Below, piece by piece: positions 6,996 to 13,906 of a DNA stretch of 25,949 bases. A model generated the notes under the pieces. That model saw only the letters and a program-made list of their open reading frames with translations, was not told the DNA's origin and searched no databases. The first letter of the stretch is position 1. The number at the start of each line of letters is the position of its first letter. The translations under genes and the position numbers were made by a program. The stretch is taken from contig JBKJTT010000016.1 of NCBI GenBank assembly GCA_046590205.1, positions 1 to 25,949 of the forward strand, in the 5' to 3' direction. Origin of the DNA: DATDEW01 sp046590205 (lineage in GTDB: Bacteria > Bacteroidota > Ignavibacteria > Palsa-1295).

Positions 6996-8171
6996 TTACG
7001 CAACAGATAACACAAATAGTTTTAAATACTCTGTCTCCGGCATCATAGTATGAATGGGATGATCTGCGGATGCACCTCGTTCCTCAAGAATTGAGGTAAC
7101 ACGCTTCGACTCTCCCGATGCGCGACGAATACAATCAAGATACATTTCTCTAGTAAAATGATGCGAACAAGATGCCGTGATCAAGATTCCTCCTGATCGA
7201 AGACACTTTATAGCATCTTTATGCAAGGTATAATATCCCAGCTCAGCTGTTTTTAGTTCTTTTTTTGAACGTAAAAGAGAAGGTGGGTCAAGGACAATGA
7301 CATCAAATGTATCCTTGCACTCTTTAATGAACAAGAAACAATCGGCATTAACAGCAGTGATCTTTTCTCCCACACCGTTAAGCTCTGCATTCTTTACAAG
7401 TGAAGTCAATGCATCTTCGGATTGGTCAACAGCCATTACTTCAGCTGCTCCTGCCAATGCCATATTTAGAGCAAATCCACCAGTATTTGTAAACAGATCA
7501 AGCACTTTAGCACCTTCGGGGATATATCTGCGGATAGCTGTACGGTTATCCATCTGGTCGAGATATGCACCTGTCTTCTGTGATTTCAAAAGATCTGCGC
7601 TATACTTTGTACCAAGCGCATCATGGAATTCAATCTCTGATTCAGTACCTTTGATTAATCCCTCTTGCTCTGTCAACCCCTCAAGTTTGCGAAGATGGGA
7701 GAGATTCTTCTCGATGATGCTTCTCGGGTGAAACAACTCTTCTAGAACGGAGACAATCTCATCTTTACGAGCATCCATCCCGGCCGATGTGATCTGGAAG
7801 GTAATGATGTCATTGTACTTCTCTACAATAAGACCCGGCAAAAGGTCACTTTCACCATGTACCAAACGAACAGCATTACGCTCCTTTTGTAAGAACCCTC
7901 TGCGTGCGGCTGATTCCTCTATCTTCTTCTTGAAGAATTCCGAATCTATTACTTCACCAACATTCCGAGAGATGATTCTGCATGCAATAAGGGAATTTGG
8001 GTGGTAAAAAGCAATAGCGAATGGCTTTTTATCAAACTCACGTATGAGAGTAACAATCGTACCAGCAGGTATATCTTTCGGTACTTCCAAAAGCTCATTA
8101 CTGAATGCCCAAAGGTGTCCTTTTAAGAGGCGTCGCTCGTGGTGGTTCTTTATAGTGATTTTTGGGTACAT
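6996..8171 (-). CDS. rlmI: RlmI-like 23S rRNA (cytosine-5) methyltransferase
   Basis: Class I SAM-dependent RNA methyltransferase of the RlmI/PUA-methyltransferase family; E. coli RlmI makes m5C1962 in 23S rRNA. I start at ATG 8171 (391 residues, MYPKITIKNHHERRLLKGH), as the frame upstream has no family-like residues. Residues 1-75 form the N-terminal PUA domain (GHLWAFSNE), followed by the EEHEHE-like region with LPGLIVEKY (111-119). The Rossmann part carries motif I LDLFTNTGGF (224-233), VDQSEDAL near 248-255, DPPSLL (295-300) and ASCSHH with Cys335, the probable catalytic cysteine. Length and order agree with the family. It is divergent from the lipoprotein gene at 8299. The exact target base is inferred from homology. 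Confidence 0.9.
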   Translation of the reverse strand: MYPKITIKNHHERRLLKGHLWAFSNELLEVPKDIPAGTIVTLIREFDKKPFAIAFYHPNSLIACRIISRNVGEVIDSEFFKKKIEESAARRGFLQKERNAVRLVHGESDLLPGLIVEKYNDIITFQITSAGMDARKDEIVSVLEELFHPRSIIEKNLSHLRKLEGLTEQEGLIKGTESEIEFHDALGTKYSADLLKSQKTGAYLDQMDNRTAIRRYIPEGAKVLDLFTNTGGFALNMALAGAAEVMAVDQSEDALTSLVKNAELNGVGEKITAVNADCFLFIKECKDTFDVIVLDPPSLLRSKKELKTAELGYYTLHKDAIKCLRSGGILITASCSHHFTREMYLDCIRRASGESKRVTSILEERGASADHPIHTMMPETEYLKLFVLSVA

Positions 8172-8257
8172 AGAAGCCCATAAACACGATAAAACATGAA
8201 AATGGTCAATGAATGTTGCTAATACAAAGCATTCTGCATCGGCTCGGAACAGCACTC

Positions 8258-8283
8258 TTCATAGCATCGTTTATAGTTCTTCT
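8258..8283 (+). repeat. Degenerate heptad repeat upstream of the lipoprotein gene
   Basis: TTCATAG (8258-8264), a 5-nt gap, TTTATAG (8270-8276) and TTCTTCT (8277-8283). The ten bases TTTATAGTTC also occur on the minus strand in the atpA leader. This is the weakest well-placed member of the heptad family, 16 bp before the ATG at 8299. Confidence 0.4.
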
Positions 8284-8298
8284 AAAGCTATATACCCC

Positions 8299-8814
8299 AT
8301 GTCCATAGTTCGCGGATTTATTGTCGGCATTGTTTGCGTATTGACCTTTGCATCATGCTCGGAAACGAACGATGCCATCGACTCAACATTTACATTTAAT
8401 ATAGATAAGAACAACGTACTCCCCTTCCCGTCGGCTACGCCAACCAATCTTGACATAACAAATCCATTCCCGCTTGCTCCTGATAGCATAGACTATGCAA
8501 ACAACAAAACAACTGTTGCTAATCTTAAGACTGCAAAGCTCACACGAATGACGTTTACGTTCAGCGATGCCACATATACAATGGCGGATAATGTAGATAC
8601 TGTTGTCTTCTTTACAAAGAGTACAACATTGCCGGAGCTTGTACTTGGCTACTATCGCCGGTCTGTTGATTCGATGTATTATACTAATGCTGATTTTGTC
8701 AAGTACCTTCAAGATACAAGTACTACATACCATGTAACATTCCGTCTCTCGAATGCTCCGAGTACGAATATTACTGCGACGACTTCACAAACTATTGTCC
8801 TTACTGCGAAATAA
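8299..8814 (+). CDS. Putative lipoprotein, unknown function
   Basis: The start at ATG 8299 gives 171 residues with a short lipoprotein signal (MSIVRGFIVGIVCVLTFASC) and a candidate lipidated Cys20. Phe at -3 is less usual than Leu, but Ala-Ser-Cys fits. The mature part is rich in Thr, Ser, Asn and Asp with alternating patterns (STFTFNID, KLTRMTFTF, YHVTFRLS), suggesting a beta-sandwich facing the periplasm. It resembles uncharacterised Bacteroidota lipoproteins, and no enzyme motif is seen. Its stop codon overlaps the purM start by one base (TAATG at 8812-8816), so translation of purM may be coupled to it, an odd pairing of an envelope protein with a purine gene. The ORF can be extended to 8209, but that would bury the signal peptide. 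Confidence 0.75.
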   Translation: MSIVRGFIVGIVCVLTFASCSETNDAIDSTFTFNIDKNNVLPFPSATPTNLDITNPFPLAPDSIDYANNKTTVANLKTAKLTRMTFTFSDATYTMADNVDTVVFFTKSTTLPELVLGYYRRSVDSMYYTNADFVKYLQDTSTTYHVTFRLSNAPSTNITATTSQTIVLTAK

Positions 8815-9839
8815 TGTCCGATACACAAATAACGTACGCATCAGCAGGTGTGAATATAGATGCAGGCGAAGAACTTGTTCATCGTATCAAGCCTATTGTA
8901 CGCAGGACTTTTAATGATAAAGTACTGACCGATATTGGCGGATTTGGCGGTCTTTACGATGGACGCTTCCCTGATATGAAGTCTCCTGTTCTGGTATCAA
9001 GCACAGACGGCGTAGGGACGAAGATCAAAATAGCTATTGACGCAAAGAAGTATGATACGGTTGGACAAGACCTTGTCAACCATTGTGTTGATGATATTCT
9101 CGTCTGTGGTGCGCGTCCCCTCTTCTTCCTTGATTATTTTGCATCAGGAAAATTGAACGTCGATAACGGTGTGGCAATCGTCAGTGGGTTTGCAAAAGCT
9201 TGTGAAGAAAATGGCTGCGCACTTATAGGTGGTGAGACAGCAGAAATGCCTGGTATCTATGCAGGTGATGACTTTGATTTAGCGGGTACTGTCGTTGGTG
9301 TTGTCGAGAAAGAACACATCCTCTCTCGCGAAAATGTTGCCGCAGGTGATATCCTCATCGGCTTACCGAGCACAGGTCTTCATACCAACGGTTTCAGCTT
9401 AGCACGGAAGGCCCTTGTAGAAAAGTATGGTGTTGATGCAACTCCATCTGAACTTGGTGGTGAAACAATCGGAGAAGCACTTCTCAAAGTGCACCGTTCA
9501 TATTTGTATCCGGTCATGCATCTCTTCACGAAGTTCACTCCGAAAGTTGATATACATGCCTTGAGTCATATCACAGGCGGTGGTATCGTTGGAAACACAT
9601 CCCGTGTGCTTTCAGTCGGACTTTCTCTTGATATTAACTGGAATGCCTGGGAGCGCCCTGCTATATTCTCGCTCATTCAAAAAGCGGGCAACGTACCTGA
9701 AGATGATATTCGCCGCGCACTCAACCTCGGGATCGGACTTATCATAATTGCACCCCCATCAAAGGCAGATGCTATCTGTGATGAACTCGTAGCGATGAAT
9801 GAGCGTCCGATAGTGATGGGCAAAGTCGTAAATGCGTAG
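8814..9839 (+). CDS. purM: Phosphoribosylformylglycinamidine cyclo-ligase (AIR synthetase)
   Basis: PurM converts formylglycinamidine ribonucleotide to aminoimidazole ribonucleotide with ATP in de novo purine synthesis; the enzyme is cytoplasmic and dimeric. The 341-residue length matches the family. Visible signatures are YASAGVNIDAGEELV (8-22), SSTDGVGTKIKIA (62-74), VNHCVDDILVCGARPLFFLDY (88-108), GGETAEMPG (139-147), the glycine-rich LPSTGLHTNGFSLAR, and HITGGGIVGNTSR. The ATG overlaps the upstream lipoprotein stop by one base, and the recQ start follows 5 bp after the stop, so the three genes probably form one transcript. No other purine gene is near. Confidence 0.97.
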   Translation: MSDTQITYASAGVNIDAGEELVHRIKPIVRRTFNDKVLTDIGGFGGLYDGRFPDMKSPVLVSSTDGVGTKIKIAIDAKKYDTVGQDLVNHCVDDILVCGARPLFFLDYFASGKLNVDNGVAIVSGFAKACEENGCALIGGETAEMPGIYAGDDFDLAGTVVGVVEKEHILSRENVAAGDILIGLPSTGLHTNGFSLARKALVEKYGVDATPSELGGETIGEALLKVHRSYLYPVMHLFTKFTPKVDIHALSHITGGGIVGNTSRVLSVGLSLDINWNAWERPAIFSLIQKAGNVPEDDIRRALNLGIGLIIIAPPSKADAICDELVAMNERPIVMGKVVNA

Positions 9840-9844
9840 TCGCG

Positions 9845-11578
9845 TTGGCTGATAAAAGACTTCACGGACTGCTTACGCAGAATTTCGGACTGAACGCATT
9901 CCGTCCGAAGCAAGAAGAAGTTATCTCATCTATTCTTTCCGGCAATGATACACTCGTATTAATGCCGACAGGCGGCGGTAAATCTCTCTGTTATCAGCTT
10001 CCTGCGATAGCATCCAAAGGTGTCGCTATCGTCATATCACCTCTTATTGCACTCATGAAAGACCAAGTAGATAAACTATTATCACTTGGCATCGGAGCGC
10101 GAGCACTCAACAGCTCTCTTTCATTCGATGAAAGCAAACGTGTAACTGATGAGATTCGCGAAGGAAGCATCAAACTACTCTATGTATCTCCCGAACGACT
10201 TGAAACTCGTACCTTTCAAGAACTTATCAAAGAAACACATGTATCGTTCATAGCAATTGATGAAGCGCATTGTATCAGCGAATGGGGGCATGACTTCCGC
10301 CCAAGCTATCGGCGTATTACAGACTTCTATCACATCTTTCCCGAAGGCAGACCGCCGGTCATTGCACTCACGGCAACGGCTACACCTGATGTACGCGATG
10401 ACATCAAAGAACAGCTTGAACTTCACGAGCCGAATGAATTCATCACAAGTTTTTACCGTAAAAATATACGCTATGCTGTCCTCAACGAATCTGAAAAGAA
10501 ATCGAGAGTACTTAATCTTGCAGAACAGATTGATGGTAGCATCATCATTTATACGTCTTCACGCCAACGAAGCGATGATATTTCTCTCGGGCTTCGTCAA
10601 CATGGTTTTTCTGCAGAGAGTTATCATGCAGGTATTAGGACAAATATCCGTAGCGACATCCAAGAGCGTTTTCTCTTTGGTAAGACGAAGATAATTGTCG
10701 CAACAAGCGCATTCGGCATGGGCATTGATAAGCCCGATGTTCGAGCAGTCGTCCATTATGATATACCGGCATCACTTGAAGCATACTATCAGGAAGCAGG
10801 GAGAGCCGGACGCGATGGCAATGATTCATTAGCAATCCTTCTCTATAATAACGGCGATGAACGAACACATGAGTTTCTTTTAGGGCGAAATCACCCTACC
10901 GAAGAGAACCTATGTGCTATTTATGAGACGGTATGGGATTTTGCAGGAAAAAGAATTAATGAGAATTACGAAGATAAACTTCACGTAAGTGAGAACGAGT
11001 TACTTCGTCGTTTGCCCGGACTAACGACAAGTCTTGAACGTGCACTTGAGATATTAGAAGAAGCAGGGTACTTTACTCTGGAAGAATCTAACAAAGAGAA
11101 TTCAACCTCGGAAATTAGTATGCGTATCAGCATTCAATCAATGCAGCAAATGCTTTTGCGGACAAGGGATGAAACACAGAAGAAACTTATGCGCGCATTT
11201 ATCGAGCAAAATGTTCAGGGGACGGTGCTTGTCAACGATGACGAACTTGCAGAGAGAACCGGGCTTGAACGAAGTGAATACCTAAAAGCTATTCGTACGC
11301 TTGATTCAAAAGATATCATCAAGTACTACCCGCTACCAACCTCACGAGCGTATGCGAAGAGCTTTTCACTTCGGCTCCTTGGCGAACGACTACCTGTAGT
11401 TAAACTCGATCTGCCTATTGATAAACTTGCATTGCGCTTCGAGCATATCCAACAAAAACTGAAAGCAACCACAGACTATGCTATGAACTGGCAGTGTCGT
11501 TCAAAACAATTACTCGAATACTTCGGTGAGCGTGGTGAGAGTTGTGGGGTGTGTGATGTATGTTCGGCGAAACGATAA
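9845..11578 (+). CDS. recQ: RecQ-family ATP-dependent DNA helicase, short form
   Basis: 3'-5' DNA helicase of superfamily 2 acting in recombination and repair. The start is TTG at 9845, five bases after purM; no in-frame ATG or GTG is available upstream. The helicase core shows FRPKQEEVI (motif 0), PTGGGKS (41-47, Walker A), DEAH (139-142) followed by CISEWGHDFRPSY, TATATPDVRDDI, and the C-terminal helicase lobe with VATSAFGMGIDKPDVRAVVHYDIP and QEAGRAGRDG. Unlike E. coli RecQ, the Cys4 zinc motif lies at the very end (Cys551, 567, 570, 573; CRSKQLLEYFGE...CGVCDVC) and there is no HRDC domain, giving 577 residues. This arrangement is common for the short RecQ of Bacteroidota. The gene ends one base before the convergent lipoprotein gene. 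Confidence 0.95.
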   Translation: MADKRLHGLLTQNFGLNAFRPKQEEVISSILSGNDTLVLMPTGGGKSLCYQLPAIASKGVAIVISPLIALMKDQVDKLLSLGIGARALNSSLSFDESKRVTDEIREGSIKLLYVSPERLETRTFQELIKETHVSFIAIDEAHCISEWGHDFRPSYRRITDFYHIFPEGRPPVIALTATATPDVRDDIKEQLELHEPNEFITSFYRKNIRYAVLNESEKKSRVLNLAEQIDGSIIIYTSSRQRSDDISLGLRQHGFSAESYHAGIRTNIRSDIQERFLFGKTKIIVATSAFGMGIDKPDVRAVVHYDIPASLEAYYQEAGRAGRDGNDSLAILLYNNGDERTHEFLLGRNHPTEENLCAIYETVWDFAGKRINENYEDKLHVSENELLRRLPGLTTSLERALEILEEAGYFTLEESNKENSTSEISMRISIQSMQQMLLRTRDETQKKLMRAFIEQNVQGTVLVNDDELAERTGLERSEYLKAIRTLDSKDIIKYYPLPTSRAYAKSFSLRLLGERLPVVKLDLPIDKLALRFEHIQQKLKATTDYAMNWQCRSKQLLEYFGERGESCGVCDVCSAKR

Positions 11579-11579
11579 T

Positions 11580-11882
11580 TCATTTTTTCAACGAATCTTC
11601 GATTGCCCGGAAAATCATTGGTGCTCTTTCTGCCTTCTCCGAAAACGAAAGTGTTGTTTGCCTCATCATTTCTTTTGAAGTTGAAAATACTTTATAGATA
11701 CTATCCTGAATCCTTACAAGGTCTGCAGAATCGATCGCTCTGACCTTCGCTTCAGCTAATGCCACGGAAGTATATACGAACTTCTGTTCATCTTCGGTCA
11801 ATGATTCATTCTGCCCGCAACTAACAAATCCGACGAACAAAGCAACGAACCACGAACCACGATTCACGCCCCACGACCTCAT
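11580..11882 (-). CDS. Small lipoprotein, DUF4296-like
   Basis: The product has 100 residues. The N-terminus (MRSWGVNRGSWFVALFVGFVSC) ends in a candidate lipobox with Cys22. The rest is helical: LTEDEQKFVYTSVALAEAKV, DSIYKVFSTSKE, then SFSEKAERAPMIFRAIEDSL. This order (LAEA helix, an I/Y-K segment, S-x-x-x-Y/F-x-x-x-P-x-x-x-x-x-I) resembles the DUF4296 lipoproteins of Bacteroidota, an inference from memory. The ATG overlaps the stop of the trans-sulfuration gene by four bases (ATGA), so the two are probably translated together. The first residues are encoded by a heptanucleotide tandem repeat (11843-11877), so the true N-terminus might be shorter, for example a GTG at codon 6. Confidence 0.65.
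   Translation of the reverse strand: MRSWGVNRGSWFVALFVGFVSCGQNESLTEDEQKFVYTSVALAEAKVRAIDSADLVRIQDSIYKVFSTSKEMMRQTTLSFSEKAERAPMIFRAIEDSLKK
11843..11877 (-). repeat. Heptanucleotide repeat inside a signal-peptide coding region
   Basis: Five consecutive 7-nt units read on the minus strand from 11877 to 11843; one is TTCGTGG (11850-11856) and the others fit NNCGTKR. On the plus strand ACG recurs at 11845, 11852, 11859, 11866 and 11873. The tract codes for residues 3-13 of the small lipoprotein. Because 7 is not a multiple of 3, gain or loss of one unit would shift the frame. Confidence 0.75.
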
Positions 11883-13021
11883 ATAGCATCAAGTCCTTTC
11901 TTGAGGTCTGCAAGCAAGTCTTCAATATCCTCAATCCCACATGATAAGCGAACAAGTCCGTCGGTAATGCCAAGCTCTGCGCGGCGTTCAGCAGGGACAC
12001 TTCCGTGCGTCATTGTTACGGGGTGGCATATAAGTGACTCAACTCCGCCTAAACTTTCGCCGAGTGTAAATACTTCAAGTGCGGCTGCAAATCGCTTTGC
12101 ATTTTCTTTACTGCCTGTTTCAAATGAAAGCATTCCGCCGAACCCGCGTGCTTGTTTTTTGGCAAGTTCATGCTGCGGATGGCTTGCCAAGCCGGGGTAA
12201 TAAACAGCTTTTACCTTCGGATGCTTTGAAAGAAAATCAGCAACAGCTATTGCATTTGCATTATGGATATCCATACGCAGAGCAAGAGTCTTAACAGAGC
12301 GAAGCAACAGCCATGAATCCATCGGTCCCTGTACTGCGCCGGCAGAGTTTTGATAAAACTTAATCTTCTCTGCAATCGTAGCATCGCTTGTCACTACTAC
12401 ACCACCAACAAGGTCGGAATGTCCGCCGATATACTTCGTCACCGAATGCACTACGATGTCAATTCCCAGATCAAGCGGGTTCTGGAAATACGGTGACATG
12501 AACGTATTATCTACAATGGTAGTAAGCCCTTTGCTTTTAGCAAACTTCGCAAGCTCGCTAAGGTCAACGAGATTCATCATCGGATTTGTCGGTGTCTCGG
12601 CATAGATGAGCTTTGTATTTGGCCGCACTTCCGCTTCTATATTCACTTCCTTGTGCATATCAATGTAGCTGAACTCGATGCCATACTCAGAGAGGATACG
12701 AGAAAAATACCGATACGAACCACCATACATATCACTGCCAGCAATCACATGATCGCCTGACTTCACAAGCGAAAGCGCAGCTGCGATCGCTGACATACCA
12801 CTTGCGAACGCATAGCCGAACTTCCCATTCTCAAGAGCCGCAATGTTGCGTTCAAACGCGAGACGAGTGGGGTTAATGGTGCGTGCATAATCGAACTGTA
12901 CTTCCCCGCCAAGTTCTTTCTGGGCGTAAGTGGATGTCTGAAAAATTGGGACGGTCACCGCGCCGGTGACTTGCTCCGGCTCCTGACCTACATGTATAGC
13001 TTTCGTGCGAAATCCTGACAT
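11879..13021 (-). CDS. Trans-sulfuration PLP enzyme (cystathionine gamma-synthase/lyase)
   Basis: Cytoplasmic Cys/Met metabolism PLP-dependent enzyme of 380 residues, the usual length. Signatures: TKAIHVGQEPEQVTGAV (6-22), the substrate loop TSTYAQ, YARTINPTR (45-53), FASGMSAIAAAL (72-83), the PLP-stacking DMYGG (97-101), YAETPTNPMM (140-149), DNTFMSPY (171-178) and HSVTKYIGGHSD (192-203), with Lys196 as the Schiff-base lysine. GESLGGVESLICHP near the end supports a gamma-synthase/gamma-lyase rather than an O-acetylhomoserine sulfhydrylase. Sequence alone cannot decide between synthase (metB) and lyase (mccB/cth), so no symbol is given. It heads a two-gene unit with the small lipoprotein and is divergent from the barrel protein gene. 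Confidence 0.93.
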   Translation of the reverse strand: MSGFRTKAIHVGQEPEQVTGAVTVPIFQTSTYAQKELGGEVQFDYARTINPTRLAFERNIAALENGKFGYAFASGMSAIAAALSLVKSGDHVIAGSDMYGGSYRYFSRILSEYGIEFSYIDMHKEVNIEAEVRPNTKLIYAETPTNPMMNLVDLSELAKFAKSKGLTTIVDNTFMSPYFQNPLDLGIDIVVHSVTKYIGGHSDLVGGVVVTSDATIAEKIKFYQNSAGAVQGPMDSWLLLRSVKTLALRMDIHNANAIAVADFLSKHPKVKAVYYPGLASHPQHELAKKQARGFGGMLSFETGSKENAKRFAAALEVFTLGESLGGVESLICHPVTMTHGSVPAERRAELGITDGLVRLSCGIEDIEDLLADLKKGLDAI

Positions 13022-13053
13022 AATTTGAAATATATTTTGTCTGTAAACAATGA

Positions 13054-13082
13054 GTTACAGAGAGTGATTCAGAAGAGGTCAA
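13054..13082 (-). promoter_or_regulatory. Predicted sigma70-like promoter of the trans-sulfuration gene
   Basis: On the minus strand TTGACC (13082-13077), a 17-nt spacer and TGTAAC (13059-13054) form a reasonable -35/-10 pair. The start of transcription would be near 13047, leaving a leader of about 26 nt before ATG 13021. The -10 lies within one arm of an inverted repeat (13054-13064 with 13088-13101). Confidence 0.4.
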
Positions 13083-13101
13083 AATCCCTCTCCCATGTAA
13101 C
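13054..13101. promoter_or_regulatory. Inverted repeat between divergent promoters
   Basis: GTTACA-GAGAG (13054-13064) is complementary to CTCTC (13088-13092) and TGTAAC (13096-13101), an 11-bp dyad with a 3-nt bulge. It covers the -10 of the predicted minus promoter and ends two bases before the -35 of the predicted plus promoter, so it could be a shared operator. It does not match a methionine-related riboswitch that I know. Confidence 0.35.
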
Positions 13102-13102
13102 T

Positions 13103-13130
13103 TTGACCCCCGAATGCACGTTAATATAGT
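13103..13130 (+). promoter_or_regulatory. Predicted promoter of the outer-membrane protein gene
   Basis: TTGACC (13103-13108), a 16-nt spacer and TATAGT (13125-13130). Transcription would start near 13137, only about 5 nt before the ATG at 13142, so the mRNA would be almost leaderless. The short leader lowers confidence. Confidence 0.4.
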
Positions 13131-13141
13131 AGAGAATTTTT

Positions 13142-13843
13142 ATGAAAAAACTCGGTCTATATGGGTTTGTTTTGTGTGTTGTGCTTTCTGCATCGGTAAG
13201 TATGGCACAGCTTACCGCGCCGCTACCAGCAAGCGGGGGGAAGTCCACACAACCCGACGATTCGCTCATAATCTTCGAGCCGGCACAGCCGCTTATTGAC
13301 CATACCTTACGTGATCTCAATTCCCGTCCCAACTCATGGGGATTTGCAGGTTCGATCACCGATTATGGATTTGGTCTTGGTCTATACTACCGACATGCAA
13401 TGAACCCTGTTGGTGCATTTATAGCTCGGCTTGATGTCGGCGGTGCTAAAGGCAGCAAAGAGTTTGGCTTCTCGAATGAAGTAAAGATCAATCGCATTTT
13501 CGTTGTTCCATTGACATTCGGCGGAGAATATCGATTGTTCTCTTCAACACTCACAGAGGGTTTTCGTCCATTTATTACAGCAGGAGGCGGACCGGTATTC
13601 GTAATGACGAATGATGGACAAAAGGAATATTTCTCGGCACTCTTCGATCCAAAGTTTGATATTACCTATGCCGGCTATATGGGTTTTGGCTCATATTTTG
13701 GCTCAGACCCGACAACCTCTTTCAGTGCCAGCATCCGCTATTCAATTATCCCCTATCCAAAAGGCATTCAAAGCACATTGAACTCGCGCCTTACAGACTT
13801 CAGTGCGGTATCCCTATCCGTAAGCTACGGGTTTAATTGGTAG
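13142..13843 (+). CDS. Outer-membrane beta-barrel protein
   Basis: The product has 233 residues. Signal peptide MKKLGLYGFVLCVVLSASVSMAQ, then a Pro/Ser-rich linker to about 45. From about 60 onward there are repeated amphipathic strands: WGFAGSITDYGFGLGLYYRHAM, GAFIARLDVGGA, IFVVPLTFGGEYRLF, FRPFITAGGGPVFVM, ITYAGYMGFGSYFG, TSFSASIRYSIIPY, and a final strand SVSLSYGFNW-like end (SLSVSYGFNW) with a C-terminal aromatic residue, as expected for a BAM-inserted barrel of about 8 to 10 strands. No enzyme motif is present. It is divergent from the trans-sulfuration gene and 63 bp upstream of ileS, without a terminator between, so some ileS transcription may come through it. Confidence 0.8.
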   Translation: MKKLGLYGFVLCVVLSASVSMAQLTAPLPASGGKSTQPDDSLIIFEPAQPLIDHTLRDLNSRPNSWGFAGSITDYGFGLGLYYRHAMNPVGAFIARLDVGGAKGSKEFGFSNEVKINRIFVVPLTFGGEYRLFSSTLTEGFRPFITAGGGPVFVMTNDGQKEYFSALFDPKFDITYAGYMGFGSYFGSDPTTSFSASIRYSIIPYPKGIQSTLNSRLTDFSAVSLSVSYGFNW

Positions 13844-13906
13844 TCCATTCCTTAGGACAAATCCCCCTCTCCTTGCGTTATCATTGGACTTTAGTAATTT
13901 TTGTAT

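Noticed and set aside
13022..13101. SAM riboswitch before the trans-sulfuration gene
   Set aside because: The predicted leader is only about 26 nt and none of the conserved SAM riboswitch elements that I know are present. The dyad is better explained as part of the promoter region.
13069..13359. 96-codon minus-strand open frame over the start of the barrel protein gene
   Set aside because: It lies antisense to a gene with a clear signal peptide and has no protein features.
13857..13876. Similar stretch AAATCCC(C)CTCTCC at 13083 and 13859
   Set aside because: It is a short pyrimidine-rich match that could be chance, and no structure or spacing supports a function.
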